Positions 38,072-50,740 are shown, counted from the stretch's first letter. The stretch is DNA of 64,000 nt from Ulota crispa (GCA_963920765.1 OY987250.1:10718409-10782408); one strand, 5' to 3'. Program-made: numbers and translations. Notes: generated from the letters alone by a model not told the origin.

Positions 38072-38580
38072 TGTCGGGTAGAGAGGAGCCCGCTTTGGGA
38101 ACACTCGGGGTGTCTGGTTGCAACTGTCTTAGTAAATCAAGTGAGAGACAATATACACACAATCACTATCAACGTAACTCTCCAAGATGATTAAAACATA
38201 AGAGAACAAATCACATGAAAATATGAATCAAGGTATACAAAAATATATTGTGGTTTCAATGAATAACCTCTTCCAAGTAGGATTTCAAATATATACTATG
38301 GAGAGAGATAATAAAAGTAGAAGGTCCTCCTCTACCAAAATTATACTCCAAAGTAAAAGTCCTTCTAAACCATTGGTTTACAAATCCCTTTTAGAATATA
38401 CTTTAAGGAATTCCAATTAACTAATATTTCTAAAAAAATGTTGCCTCATTAAAACCTTATCCGGAAAAACCTCATTAATCAATGACAAAATCGCAAATAA
38501 AGGAAAAAGAGTACAACACCTCACATATACTATAAACTAACAATTTTATTTGTTTTTAGTATATGCCGTGATTTATATCA
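38072..38580 (-). repeat. LTR (upstream copy of the Ty3/gypsy element)
   Basis: Direct repeat of 31,351-31,851; most differences appear to be transitions. Confidence 0.85.
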
Positions 38581-38863
38581 CAACAACGGCACACTACATA
38601 ATGTTATTCTTGCTAGTAAAAAGAGTACGTGGCAATATTTTCTTCAAGCAACATTTATACAAGGGTAATCTCATGAATGCGCCACTTGTTAAGCTTTGCC
38701 CTCATTTCTAATGGCTTAAACGTGAGTATGCCCTTGCATGAGACTCTTGCCTTGCACTTTATATTATGTGTGCATTTAAATATCTAGGTGGGGAATTTTA
38801 AATAACAAAAAAAATGAGTATAGTTGTTGTAATGATCAATAACCAAAAATAATTGTATGATAA

Positions 38864-38866
<3 letters not shown>

Positions 38867-38931
<65 letters not shown>
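38867..38931. repeat. TA dinucleotide microsatellite
   Basis: About 32 uninterrupted TA units, ending 7 bases before the TTAA of the next element. 38,581-38,866 holds no gene. Confidence 0.97.
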
Positions 38932-38933
<2 letters not shown>

Positions 38934-38938
38934 TTGGA

Positions 38939-39642
38939 TTAATCCCTAAATGCCCAATTGACCATTTTTTTGTTGTTGCCTTTTTTTGCGGGTTGCCTAA
39001 GATGAAAAAAAACATTTTTTGAACAAACCAAAAAATTAATCTACTTTCCAACCCAACTTGAATCTTGTCAATCCAAGTTATACTCCATCACTAGAAGAAA
39101 CCTTGTGTTTTTCATAACAAATTTTTTTAGATGTTTACTTGTTTTTATGTTACAATTGATGTGAAAATTAACATCCTGATGTTATGTTTGATGTCATTGT
39201 AATATAAAAACAAGTGGACATCCAAAAAAATTTGTTATAAAAAACATAGGTTTCTTTTAGTGCATCAAGGAGAACTTTTCAAAGACAAACACTTCAATAT
39301 TTGCTAGTAATACAAAATTTAGTATTTTGAAAAACTAATGATGTTCTCTCCTTCAAAAAGGTTGCATTTTTGAACTTTAGAATAAAGCATCTTTTTCTAA
39401 CCAATCATACTAATTTTTAAGTTCTATGAATAAAATTTGTAAATTTGATGAATATTAAATGATAAATGCTTCTGAATTCATTAAATAAGAGTCATTTTTT
39501 CTGAGTGTTTGACCATATGAATAATTATTGAACATCATGATTCTTGTTTTCTTTTTTGAAACAAACTTCATCAAAGTTACAAAAGTATTATTTTATAATG
39601 CATTTATATTTTGCCCTTATCCCTTGGGCGTTTAGGGGTTAA
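38939..39642. mobile_element. TTAA element (piggyBac-like), family E, with nested MITE
   Basis: TTAA, then TCCCTAAATGCCCAATTG; right end CCCTTGGGCGTTTAGGGG, then TTAA. It aligns with 55,143-55,714 in the same orientation, except for the 174-bp CACTA-type MITE at 39,089-39,262. Confidence 0.8.
39089..39262. mobile_element. CACTA-type MITE, 174 bp, CAT duplication
   Basis: Starts CACTAGAAGAAACC and ends GGTTTCTTTTAGTG, flanked on both sides by CAT. The interior is near-palindromic. It is absent from the sister copy of the host element at 55,143. Confidence 0.85.
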
Positions 39643-40422
39643 GCTATTGCTACCCTAGCCATCTTCAAATTTTTGGGCCATTTACTGATCTCGATTGATT
39701 TTCAACTTAATTGATAAAATTAACTGAATTGTTAAAGCTTAAATTTAATTGAGCTATATACCAAGAATTTGTTGTTGCCTTTTCATTCTTTAAAATTCAT
39801 AGAGTTTAGGTACTTATTTATTGCTTTAATTAAGTGAATTTTACCATACAAATCATATCGCAATATAAAAAAATGTCACCTAAAACATTGAATTTGGTGT
39901 TTTTGCATGCGAATTAACCCCTGAAGGACTGTGGCATTATTTCTGCAAATTTCAGTGAAAATTGCCACTTTTGGAAGAGTGAGTAGGATAATAATTTAAA
40001 ATAATAATGATTGAAATCCAATTGTAAGATCCTTACTTAGACTACAAGAACTACTTATTTTGAAAAAAATAGGTAATTTCAAATTGTGAGCAGCGAGATA
40101 TTTACATCAAAAGTGGAAACAATTTTTTTTTGGGACTGTCCAAAATTTTCAGAAGCCTTTGACCATTGTTATATCAAAAAAATTACTCTACACAAAGTTG
40201 AGGTTTTTTTTATCCATGTTCAAAATCAAGTTAGGTACGTATGGGAGAATTTTCAAATCAATTGGAAATACACAACATACTTCTAAAAATCCTACAACGC
40301 TGCAAGGTTTAGAAATTTACAAATACACTAAGCAAAATTGGAGGTTTTGCCAAAAATTCAAAAAAAAGATTGAACACAATCAACACGGTGAAAACATAAA
40401 GTGATTACTACTTTACCGTTTC

Positions 40423-40423
<1 letters not shown>

Positions 40424-40456
<33 letters not shown>
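40424..40456 (+). repeat. Poly-A run, 33 bases
   Basis: Uninterrupted A run just inside the left terminal region of the piggyBac element. It could mark the tail of a retroposed insert, but no target duplication was recognised. Confidence 0.95.
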
Positions 40457-40458
<2 letters not shown>

Positions 40459-40619
40459 CTATGGAGAGTAATGAAAATGCTTGAAATACACAATTTTACT
40501 TTAGGCAGATGCAATGTAGAATTGAAGATACCACAAAATGGATTCACTGCACACCCATTTTGTCCCCATGCATCTAGTAAATGTCCTGCATGTGGTGTCA
40601 TTGGTGTGTGACCTACGGT

Positions 40620-40965
40620 CATTTTCCAACCAGGGCCTGGTTGGCTGTGCTAGTCGCTCATGCTACTGATGTGGCCGCTGCAGGCGGTTCACCCGCTCAT
40701 GCCATTCCGTCGAGCACTTAGGCAAGGCCAATCGGTGCCGGTGCCGAGCTAGCCCGCACTCCCGCAGCGCCGCACCCCTGCAGCTCCACTACTCTGCCTT
40801 GCCACGACCACCTGCGATGTAACTTCCCCCCTGCCAAGTGTTACAGTGATACTGGTCAGCTCACTTTCACCTCTTGTTACTTCATTCTACAACCAAGTAA
40901 CTTTAGTTGCTGCTGCTCATCCAGTTACTGGTATTGGTGCTAGTTCAGGGAGTGTGCTGGTCTAG
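40620..40965. other. GC-rich block inside the piggyBac element
   Basis: Much higher GC than anything around it (ggccgctgcaggcggttcac). Short Ala- and Cys-rich frames on the plus strand resemble nothing I know. It could be captured host DNA or 3' non-coding sequence of the transposase transcript. Confidence 0.4.
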
Positions 40966-43696
40966 GGTGCTGGCTCCAGTAGCATAACCACAGACATTAG
41001 AAATGTGAAAGTATCGTACAGCCATAGGGTTATAATTTATTCTCCATTGTTTTCTGCACCAGAAACTAATTTATAACTAGCATGGCATTGTTGTTTACAA
41101 AATAAAATTCCAATAATTGCCACATAGGAATATAAAGGGTAGTGTTAGGGAAGTGTAAGAAGAACTTACGATAAAATATTTTCTCTTAAATAAGATTTTC
41201 ATGATATTTGTGGAAACACCCCTTCTTCCAACATATGAATTTGTTCCCACATGAGGGACAATATGTTTTGGGGTGTATGAGGGGTAGTGACCCATCATTA
41301 CAAACAACACAAGAGCGCTTTGTAGTAGTAGTTGCCGGGTAGCACACCTTCTTCCCCTTTGCATAAGATACAAGTGCTATAGAATCCCAATTTTGGGTGA
41401 GAGCTTCACATAATTGGGTTCTAAATTGAAGATGTGTCATCAATTTACGCAGAGGCAATTGGGTTTTACACTTGTCAAGGTATATTACATACATATTCAT
41501 AACCGTTGTGTCAATGAGGAAGAAAAATACTCAATGCCACCACTTGTGAGACCAAGTTTGGCAAAAGTAAGACTTGCGGAGTTGATTTGCCACATTAACA
41601 CTGCTTATATGCATCGTATACTCTAGGTGGATAGGGGATGTGACAATGTTCTCCCGAATTGCACCATTCTGCCGTAGAACCATGGCAATGGGAAACTTAC
41701 CAGAACACTGCACTAGTACGGCATGCGTAGAGATAATGCGCACTAGCATTTTGTCCTTCCAGACAATAGCATTGATACCTCTCAACTGGTGCATATGCTA
41801 TTTTAAAGATTCCTATGGTGATTTTGCAAACGCTTTAGTGTTTGTCAACACTAAAAAAAGGCCAATCCTATTAGCCCAAACTTTACTTGTGACATAAATC
41901 TTCTTTTCTCGCATCTCTAAAAATAAAGATATGCTTGTAAAGAAGTTATTCATAGCAAGAACATGACCACATCCCTCATGTAAGGCCAACAATCTCAAGA
42001 CAACATTATGGGCTAATTGTGGATGACCTCAGGGTGCTACTCTATTTGATACTGCAGCTTGATCCTTTCCGCAGAAAATTTTGAAATTCACCATAAACTT
42101 TGATATGAAATCTACAAGGCACCAAATCTTGATCCCCCACTTCTGCGGCTTCTGTGGCATATATTGCCTAACCGGGCAATAAGATCCCTTGTAACGTATT
42201 ATCATCTTGTCTATTGCACCAAATTTCCCAATATTCTAAGCCGAGTGACAACTAACCCTAATTGCATCAATAAGCCATCTCAACTGGCCTATCTTATCAT
42301 AATCAAGTAGGCTTCTATCATGGACATACTTGGCCGGGTTTGTCACATATAAACATTTTGTTAACAATGCAAATCAAGCCCTTGACATAAGCCTTGTAAT
42401 AATGGAGCAATGAAATATGGATCCCTTCTTCTGCCAATATAATTTGATATTGGGTTGCCTCTTTAACCCCATATACATAATGATAGCCATGTATACTTGT
42501 AGTTCCTTTACGTAACAAGGTGTCCACAAAGAGGTCGTTTTGCATTGGCTGTTAGCATCCAATGTGTTTGCATGTCTATTGGTTTCCGTCACAATGTCCC
42601 TAAGGACATGGAAGGGCCAGAAAATGTCAAATAACTGCATGAACGTTGGGAAAAGACGCCATGACACCTTAAAAAAAGATTCACCTATGAATTGGGTGGG
42701 TTTGGGATCATAGGTCATAAAGTCTTGCGTCCATGCCTCATCATGAAAGTTGAACTTGAAGTTGTTATAATGCCCCTAGCCATCATGACTATCAATACTA
42801 TCTTCATCACTCAATGATAAATCTTGGATGTTTGGATGGCTGCCACTGTTGTCATTAGAAAATAACAGTCCTTGGATAATTCTTGGAGAACTAGGAAAAC
42901 CATAGAAATCCAAGGGCATATTCCCTTGCAATCCTATTGACCCACTAGCATGTCCTAACGGACCTGTATGTCAATCACAATAAATTCCAATGCTTAGTAT
43001 GACTCATACAGTACATTACAAAAACAAAAAACATAAGAAAACAGATGCCAATTTCCTCCAAGTAATGATGGCAGACTTAGTGGAACTACATCTATATAAA
43101 GGCAACAATCTAATGTCATAAACTCTAGAATGACATCAATGTATAATTTACAAATACCGTCATTGCATTCATTGAGAGCATGACTGCAACTACCTACATC
43201 ACATCATACTCATAATCCAATTACCATAGTCTGTATGCCTTCACATGTAATTCATTTTTTTATTCCTAAGCTATTCTCTCATTTCCTGAAAGTAGTCATC
43301 ATATTAGCCATGTACAGAAAATTATCGTAATCATGATTATAATCTAATGCTCCGATATACTTCACTCTCTCACAAACTGAAACAGTCGAAAAAAAAAATC
43401 TCCAGCCCTCTAAATCTCACTGCCCCATACCATACCCATGTATGTTTATTATTTATGAAGGCATGTATGTTTATTATTTATGAAGGCCAAGTGCAATTTT
43501 CGAAGTTTATACTTTCATACAAAACCAAAGAATAAAATTAAAAATTATTATGTGACGAATTAGAAATTAGTGTTCAATAACTTCACCGAATTCATTATAT
43601 AAGTGGTTGCAAAGAAAATAACAGAGATATTGTTTACGTCCAGAAATTCAAAAAAATAATGAGGCACTGTCATTATCACATGTGGTACATAGATTT

Positions 43697-44540
43697 GGGG
43701 TTGACATGTCTAGCACACCCTCTCAACTATTATACCACTCACTCGTGATAAAAAATAGGGGACATTACAAATAGGGGTATGAAAATGAAAAATATTATAA
43801 ATATGAGCGTAATTTCAAAATAATTACAAATAGGGGTGCAATTTTAAAATAATTTGTAAATTTTTGTATTTTTTTGGTTTGGATATTGGTTGATTTTGGT
43901 ATATCACATTAAATGTTAGCTAACTTCTAAAAAATTTCAAGGCCTCTCCAAATAAAGCCTAAGTAAAGAGGTTATAGTGAAGAGGACGGCAATTTTTAGA
44001 AATGCGTTTGAGTTTCTAGATAGTTCAATAGAATTTCATATGATGTCTAAATCAACCAATGTCCAAAGAAAAAAAAACAACACATGATTTTGAACTTGCG
44101 CTTGTATTTGTACTTATTTTGAAACTATGCCCCTATATGTAATATTTCTCATTTTCATTCTCCTTTTTGTAATGACCCATAATAAATATATTTCTACCAT
44201 GAAGTACTTGTATATCAGACTTTGGAATTCAGATTCACACTTCAAGACCTTGAGTTTGTGTAGAACCATGAGAAAAAATTGGGATGTCACAATATCCAAT
44301 GAATAAGCTTCTTGTCTCTAAAAACAACAATAAAAGTAAACCTTCTCTCCCAAGCTAAGCTTTTCCATTGGGTGTTGGTCAATTGCAAGTTTTTTTTATG
44401 GTTTTAGACAAAACCAATGTCTCTACTTCCAAATCCAAGATCCAAATTCTCAAATACAACTACTTGATGGTAGAAATAAAAAATTTATCACGGGTGTGTG
44501 GTGTAATAGTTGAAAGGGCGTGCTAGGCATGTCAATCCCC
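43697..44540. mobile_element. Element with long inverted ends in the transposase intron
   Basis: About 55 bp at the left (ggggttgacatgtctagcac ... caactattataccac) is repeated inverted at the right (gtggtgtaatagttgaaagg ... gtgctaggcatgtcaatccc). It encloses a smaller MITE at about 43,758-44,178. No coding potential. Confidence 0.65.
43758..44178. mobile_element. MITE, ATTACAAATAGGGG family, copy 1
   Basis: Left end gggacattacaaataggggt; right end inverted, with ctttttgtaatgaccc and gaaactatgcccctatatgt. It matches the copy at 45,412-45,855 in structure. Confidence 0.65.
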
Positions 44541-45411
44541 TATAAAATTTCTACCAACTGATAATACAACATAAGTGCTTATACTTATGTCCAGTAGTAC
44601 AAATTGATCATTACAAAGAGCAAAATGAAGGTGTATATTTAAAAAATTAGAGTAATTTTTTTGGTCTAATGGTGAGGTTGTAGAAGATGCCAAATTCTAT
44701 CAATAAAAATATCAAAGGCATGTCAATCAGATTTTGAGAAATTTGAAATATTCCAATAACTTGTCCTTGACTTTTGAACAATCTCAATTAGCACAAAAGT
44801 CACGGTACCCTTCGTGAACTCTATTTTCATCTCCTACATTGCACATACAATTGAAGGGAATGTGTAATAAAGTATTTGTTCAACAGAAATACATATGTCC
44901 TAAATGTTTCATCATGTAGTGCTATTGCAATAAATCTATTCTGCCATTGTACAATCAGCACGTGATATGGATTACTATATGTTTTGCCAATAGCAGTTCC
45001 TAGTAAATCTCAAAAACTATTACCATGTCACAGTAAACTTCACAGCATGTGCATGGTTATATTTTCTGCTTGATTCTGCAAAAGCAAAGGTGAATTGTGC
45101 TTTCATAGTGTGCAATTCTTCTTATCAAATATGAAATGAAAATCCAAATCCCAATGTCTAACACATTCTATGAAATACTAGAAATTGTGGTGAGGTATAA
45201 AATTTTCAAGGCACCCATACAGAAAGCATTATAATATGATTCATAATTGTAATTGAATCCAAATAAACAATGACATGCAGAGAATGAAAAAAAATAAATC
45301 ATATTTCAATAATTGCAATACATATATTGACTAAATCCTTCAAATACGTAATCACTAATTGAAATACACCATATACTCCTACACAACAAGTGATGGAAAA
45401 TCACATAATAC

Positions 45412-45855
45412 TTGGGGAGATTACAAATACGGGCATGAAAATGAAAAGTATTTCCACTAGGGGAACAGTTCAAAATAATTACAAATAGCGGCGCAATTGC
45501 AAAGTAATTTGATTTTTTTTTTTTTTTTTTTTTTTGGGTTTGGACATTGGTTGACATAAATATATACATCACATAAAATATTACGTAACTTCCAAAAACT
45601 TGAAAGGCCTCTCCAAATGAACCCTAAATTTAAAAAAAATACCAAATTGGAAGGCAATTTCTAGGAAGACCTCTAAGTTTTTGGAAGTTAGCTTACATTT
45701 GATGTGATATATGTTTATCAAGCAATCTTCAAATCTAAAAAAATTACAAAAAGTCAGATATCATTTTCAAATTCCGCTTCAATGTAATTATTTTGAAATT
45801 GTGCCCCTATTTGTAATATTTATCAATTCCATGGCACTAATTATAATCCCCCCCC
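45412..45855. mobile_element. MITE, ATTACAAATAGGGG family, copy 2, 8-bp duplication
   Basis: Left end ttggggagattacaaatacg; right end inverted, with gtgcccctatttgtaatatt and a run of C. CATAATAC flanks both sides (45,404-45,411 and 45,856-45,863), an 8-bp duplication typical of hAT elements. A T run lies inside at about 45,510-45,535. Confidence 0.75.
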
Positions 45856-46784
45856 CATAATACACTCAAAAGTATGTAAACCTAAATAATGAAATAACAA
45901 AGGAACAATGAGAATAAAAAATAAAAAAAATAACTCCAACGGCCTTACTTGCGACATTGGGCAGTCTATCTTTGATTTGGGCCCCTGCTCCCAAAATGGC
46001 TGGGATGTCGATGCCTGCTCTACTAGCGCTGAAGGGCCGATGCAGCAAATCCTCTACGCCGTCAATGAGGCCGCGCCTTTGAACGACTGCCCTCCCATTG
46101 TCACTGTGTGACTCATCCGGTACCAGCTTCGGGACGGTGACCTTGGTATGCATCCCCGCGCTCCCACCGCCACCACTGCTGTCTTCATGAACTTGACATT
46201 GCCTGCATGCTTGTTGACGCGGATAGTGACGAGCTAAACCGTCAACGTTGTGCAACATTTTAGGTGGCCACATGAATGCCTCCAACAATTTTGCCTCCTC
46301 AACAAACAAGTCTTCATCTTTGAACTCATCCTTCATAAACTCATGAGAAGAGGACTCTAGATTTGCATGGAGTGGGTCTTGACTGTCGAAATAATTAGCG
46401 TCATAATCTCCAATGATGTCTCAAAAAATGTGTGTCAATGAGTTCCCTCTCCTCACATGAAGCTGGAGGAACAAAAGTGGGAGTTGGTAAGTCATTGCAT
46501 GGAGGCAATCTCTCAAGTTGTTGAGGACTTGCACTCTTGCTAAGAGGGGATGGATTCTCCTTTTGTGATGACTTTTGGCCAAGGAGATGGCAACTACGCC
46601 TCACCAGAAGTCCATCCAACTCCACCTGCAAGTTCCATTTTTGTGTTATAAGTACACAAAGAAGAATGTGAGAATAGAAACAAAAAATTGAAAAAGAATA
46701 ATGAGCATGAGAATTTCTGAAATGTTCTTGAATCCAACAACTCACATCATTGTGGGAAGCTTTCCCTACTCTATGCCTTGGCAT

Positions 46785-47650
46785 GATGTGTGCAATGAGG
46801 AAGGGAGCTCAATCAAGATGCAATTCTCAATAACACAAAACACAGAAATTTCTACTATGGTTTAAGTGGCAACAGGGAGACATAAAATCCACATGCAAAA
46901 CACCACAAGCAAAACACAACTAGCAAAACACCATGTGAAGCAAGAGAAGGTGGCCAATGCTAAAAATATGAAATTTTTTCAACGAAGCAACTTTGCAAGT
47001 GGTGTACACGACTCACAGTTCATGAGAATAGCTCTTTCAACTTTTTGAACATGCAAGAAGTCAATGCAAAATCTATAAATAGCCACTACAAATCAATTGT
47101 GCACTATGGTAATCTAAACTTTCAATCTCTAACATAAATGTCAACACCCTAAAAATTACAATGTCGATGCTTCCTTCAATTTGCATTCTAGCGCCACTAT
47201 TCGCATTGTCTTGACCAAGCGTCGACGCACCAAAACCCTCCCGCACCTCCCGGTTGCAGACAAAACCCTAAAACCACCCGTCAGTCGGCAACACCCAACT
47301 GTAGGTCCCCGCAGCTCTAGGAGGCCATTGTTTTGCAATGCAACCGCGTTGACCGGAACCGCTGCACATACCTCCCAGTGCAAACCGCACCGTATCTGCT
47401 GCTCTTGTCGCTCCGCAAAGCTCCCGGCACTCCCACGCAACTCCTGTGCATATCTGTTGCAGGCGGCGTCCCCAAAATTGGGCAACTTGTCAGCAAAAGT
47501 TTGGCCCTCTTCCCCCTTCTCCTTGCTATTTTGGAATGTCAAACCGGGTAACCCCAAAAATAAACCCTCCCTCCTCTACCCACTAAATGTTCTTTCTCTG
47601 CCTTTCTGATCTGCCCACCTATACAGTCAACTCTCCAATACAAAGGGAGT
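46785..47650. other. Upstream part of the piggyBac element, with GC-rich block
   Basis: 47,160-47,600 is GC-rich and open on both strands (about 133-142 codons), but no frame resembles a known protein. By position it could be the promoter and leader of the transposase, or captured host DNA. Confidence 0.4.
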
Positions 47651-48248
47651 GGCTGCCTAAACTGCCTAAGAGTCCTTTGTTTTTTGAAAATTCACTCATA
47701 ACTTCTTCATCTTCTATTGGAATGGACTAAAGATTTCATGCACACGTAGATCTTTGAATTCCTCACCTTCAGTAAACATTTTGAAAAATCTCAGAAAGTA
47801 GTTTAGCTATAGGTACATGCCCGAAATCCAAAATGTCCCTCAAAGGGACAACGGTCCTTTAGAGGATAATAAGATGCTCTTGGTCATGTACGGTTGAAAG
47901 AAACTATTCATGAAAATTTCAAACAACTCTTATGGAAATCATTAACACAACAAAGAAATTCATATGAGATGTGGAAATAACAAATATTACCCAAAAAAAG
48001 CATTTTCTTAGATAGTGAGGTTTGTGTGTGCAAAAACAAATTCAATCTGAAGTTACACTTGTCTGGTCTTTTTATACCCTTGAACATCCCTTTTATAAAG
48101 CATTGGGTGTCAAGCATTGAGTGTTTGTTGGTCACTTGAAATTTAAAATTCAAAGAAGGGGGAGGGAGAGGAAAGGTAGGGAAAAAGCAAGTAGAAGGTC
48201 ACATGTAATTTGAAGGGGAGGGATGGGAAAGGGAGGGTGAAAAGTCCT

Positions 48249-49168
48249 TTAACCTCTAAAGGACTAGACCCCCTTTTTTAGAAACATATCAATTTTAGGC
48301 AGGTACCTGTGATTGGAGCTTTTCATATTTTAGGCTGAAATTTTAATATAATGTGGGGACAAGGTTTTTCTTTCATATGCACTAAATTTCATGACATTTG
48401 GAATCATGAGTAAAAAGCTATGACCTAACATGTTGTTTTTTACGTTCGGCAAGCAGCTTGGGCAAATTTTTAAAAATCACTTTTTTCTAAAACAAAATTT
48501 TAAAATGGATTTAGGAGATTTATGTGAATGTATGAAGCTTTGAACCATTATGTCTCAATCAACAAGATGAGAGTTATGAGGATTTTTTGTTTGCAAGCAG
48601 TTATGGATTCTCTACTCCAAAATAAACTTTGAAGTCCTTTATTTTACTCAATTTTCAACATTTTGGAAAAAGAACAAAACCGAAGGATGAATGTTGTTTA
48701 TGAAAACATTATGACCATTGGGATTGGCATTTTTCATTTTCATAATTAAATTCTTAACAATTTTGTGTTTTGAATCATTCTCTACTTCTTTTTACTTACT
48801 AATTATTTTCCATGTGTTATACAACTCCAAATGATTTGAAACTTTTTGACATGTACTTTATATAGGTGGAATAAAGAATTTAGAGAAGCACCACCCACAT
48901 GGCATGTTTTCTTTAGGAATTTCACCTACTAAAGGGTAGCTGCCCAGTTTTCACAAGACGTTTTTGAATATTCAAATCATTCTAACTTCCAATCCACGTG
49001 GTGGAAAACTCTGAAAGTTTTTCCACATCTTCTAAAACCATTCTTCTACAAGATCCTACAGTCACATATGCATAAAAATGTTTTTGTTTTCAAATTTGGT
49101 TGACGCTCTAAAAATGACATTTTTGAAGAGTTTTTGGTGAAAGCTTTGCTTGGTCCTTTAGGGGTTAA
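48249..49168 (-). mobile_element. Non-autonomous piggyBac-like element, family A, inverted, 920 bp
   Basis: TTAA, then CCTCTAAAGGACTAGACC; right end GCTTGGTCCTTTAGGGG, then TTAA. Its right part, read in reverse, carries gtgaaagcactcaaaa-like and ctgtaggatcttgt-like motifs of the family A left end. Confidence 0.78.
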
Positions 49169-50740
49169 AATTAAGGATATGTTTGCACCTCGTGTTAGGA
49201 TGGATATTAACAGTACGATTGCAACCTAAAGATGTGTCCAAATACATCTAATTTTCCTTTGCTACTACCCCTCTTAAGACCAAGTGTGAACATACCCTAG
49301 GAGACAGACAAAATTTAAGAGAGAGAGACAGCTCATAATTTGGGCAAGTATACTAGTATCATATAAGCTCATTGTAGAAACAATATCCATAAACAAATGT
49401 GGTGGTTTGCCATGTTATTTCTCATACAATAGAACTACTCTAAATTGATATGGTTGGGGACCCCAAGAATTAGATTAGTTTAAGTTATTAGTTAGTTATC
49501 TTGAGGTTAGTGTTGGGATAGCACCAAGGAGTATTACTATTATTGAATTAATTACTTTGGTTTTTGGTTTATGACTCACGTATGATCTGACATTGAGATT
49601 TGTGTTGTATATTAGATTATAGAGACTATCAGTTTAGAGGATATCGGTTTAGAGGAGTTCTACTGTACCAAGGCCTCCATATTACGATTCTCTACAAACT
49701 CTATGGACTTGAACATGTTATGATGTTACCGAAACTGTCAATACAACCTTAGATTATCTCAATTCAAGCAAACCAGGTAATGCACCAATACATGGCTGGT
49801 AAGGAGTCTGCTCAATGGAAAGACCCGATGTTCAAGAAAAAATAGGCAGTGGGTGTGTTGTTTGCTCATTAAATTATTAAAAAAACCGATTGAACTTTGA
49901 AAATATAGGATAGAAATATGCCAATTTTTCAAAATATGTACATTTATATCATATACATACATAGGAATACATATATTTAGGGCGAATACTTAAGAAATTG
50001 GATGAAGATAGGAAATGACAAATATTAGCAAGTGAAGCTCAAAATCATTCTAAACATTGAGAAAATCTCAGGTGTTTGGTTGGTGACAAATCTTAATTCA
50101 ACCTCGTCATTTGTGTTTATAGGACACGGTATTTGTAATGAATTATCCCAAAAAAATTGAGCCATTGATTGAACATGCATTTGAAGAGCATGGTTTTATC
50201 ATGCGGTTTTGTGCTTCATTCATGTTAAGGCGTCATTTGTTCAAGATTATTGAATCAACAATGTGAGATTTTAGGTGGAGAGACACCATCTCATTGATTT
50301 TTTTTCATCAGGGAGTCCGCATGGTGGATCAAAAAGAAGTTTTTGCCATTTGAGGTTTAGCATTCCATGTATAGCAAAAAAGACCAAACAATCAATGCAA
50401 AAATGTGCCCAGAGTCCAAAGGGTGAGTACGTGGTTCCTTAATTTTATGACTGGGAAGATTGTGTGCGCACAATCTATTTACTTCCACATGTATTAGTCT
50501 AAATCTCCTCCTGATCGCAATATGAGGACCAGATGACACTGTTTTGTGAGCGTAAAGAAGTGAACCATGAGCAGGGAAGGTACCAATTTTAAGCTCAAAA
50601 TCAATGAAAAAACTAAAGTATAGCAAAATGGCAAGTTTTTCAAGCAATGAAAATGCACAATTATAGAGTCTTATGTACACAAATATAGATAGAATTTAGT
50701 AATTATTCTTGACAAGAAAAAATCCAAACTCACGGTATGG
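49169..50740. other. Intergenic DNA, no gene recognised
   Basis: AT-rich. A frame of about 107 codons at 50,357-50,680 (minus) resembles nothing I know; it could be a downstream exon of the fragment described next. Confidence 0.35.

Larger units (their letters stand above)
31351..38580 (-). mobile_element. Ty3/gypsy LTR retrotransposon, broken
   Basis: About 7.2 kb with two direct repeats of about 500 bp (31,351-31,851 and 38,072-38,580) that differ at roughly 8 percent of sites by eye, so the insertion is old. On the minus strand the order is gag-like (about 37,000-38,020), protease-like (about 35,700-36,300), reverse transcriptase (about 34,100), RNase H (about 33,300-33,600) and integrase (about 32,250-33,000), the Ty3/gypsy order. 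A primer-binding-type stretch starting tttggtgcttccactgag follows the upstream LTR. Many breaks; not coding-competent. No target duplication was recognised. Confidence 0.88.
41186..46784 (-). pseudogene. piggyBac transposase (DDE), spliced and inactivated
   Basis: Would cut and paste DNA at TTAA. The body (42,963-41,186) is one frame with family motifs in order: acidic LSLSDEDSIDSHDG, IVTETNRHANT, the first catalytic Asp in AIDKMIIRYKG, YMPQKPQKWGIKIW, AMNNFFTS where DN is expected, IVWKDKM, SSVNVANQ where VDxxDQ is expected, KWWH, then a Cys/His C-terminus (CVVCNDG, YCPSCGNKFICW, CFHKYH). At least seven in-frame stops (TAG or TGA) interrupt it with no frameshift in the body. Predicted 5' exons are 46,784-46,746 and 46,625-45,949, joined by a GTGAGT donor and a phase-matched 2,985-bp intron (donor after 45,949, acceptor before 42,963). 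One frameshift lies near a T run at about 46,420. The 5' exons are a splice inference; the body is certain. Confidence 0.85.
39914..47869 (-). mobile_element. Large piggyBac transposon with decayed transposase, about 8 kb
   Basis: Left end TTAA, then CCCCTGAAGGACTGTGGC; right end ACGGTCCTTTAGAGG, then ATAA, a decayed TTAA. About 370 bp of the left end and 180 bp of the right end match the ends of the 939-bp element at 14,578. In between, on the minus strand, lies a piggyBac transposase with 5' exons near the right end. The element also holds a 33-base A run (40,424-40,456), GC-rich blocks at 40,620-40,960 and 47,160-47,600, and other MITEs in the long intron. Pairing of the two ends is inferred from homology; the whole could also be a composite. 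Confidence 0.78.

Noticed and set aside
47156-47609. Open frames of 133-142 codons on both strands
   Set aside because: GC-rich DNA gives long chance frames; neither resembles a protein I know, so kept only as a GC-rich block.
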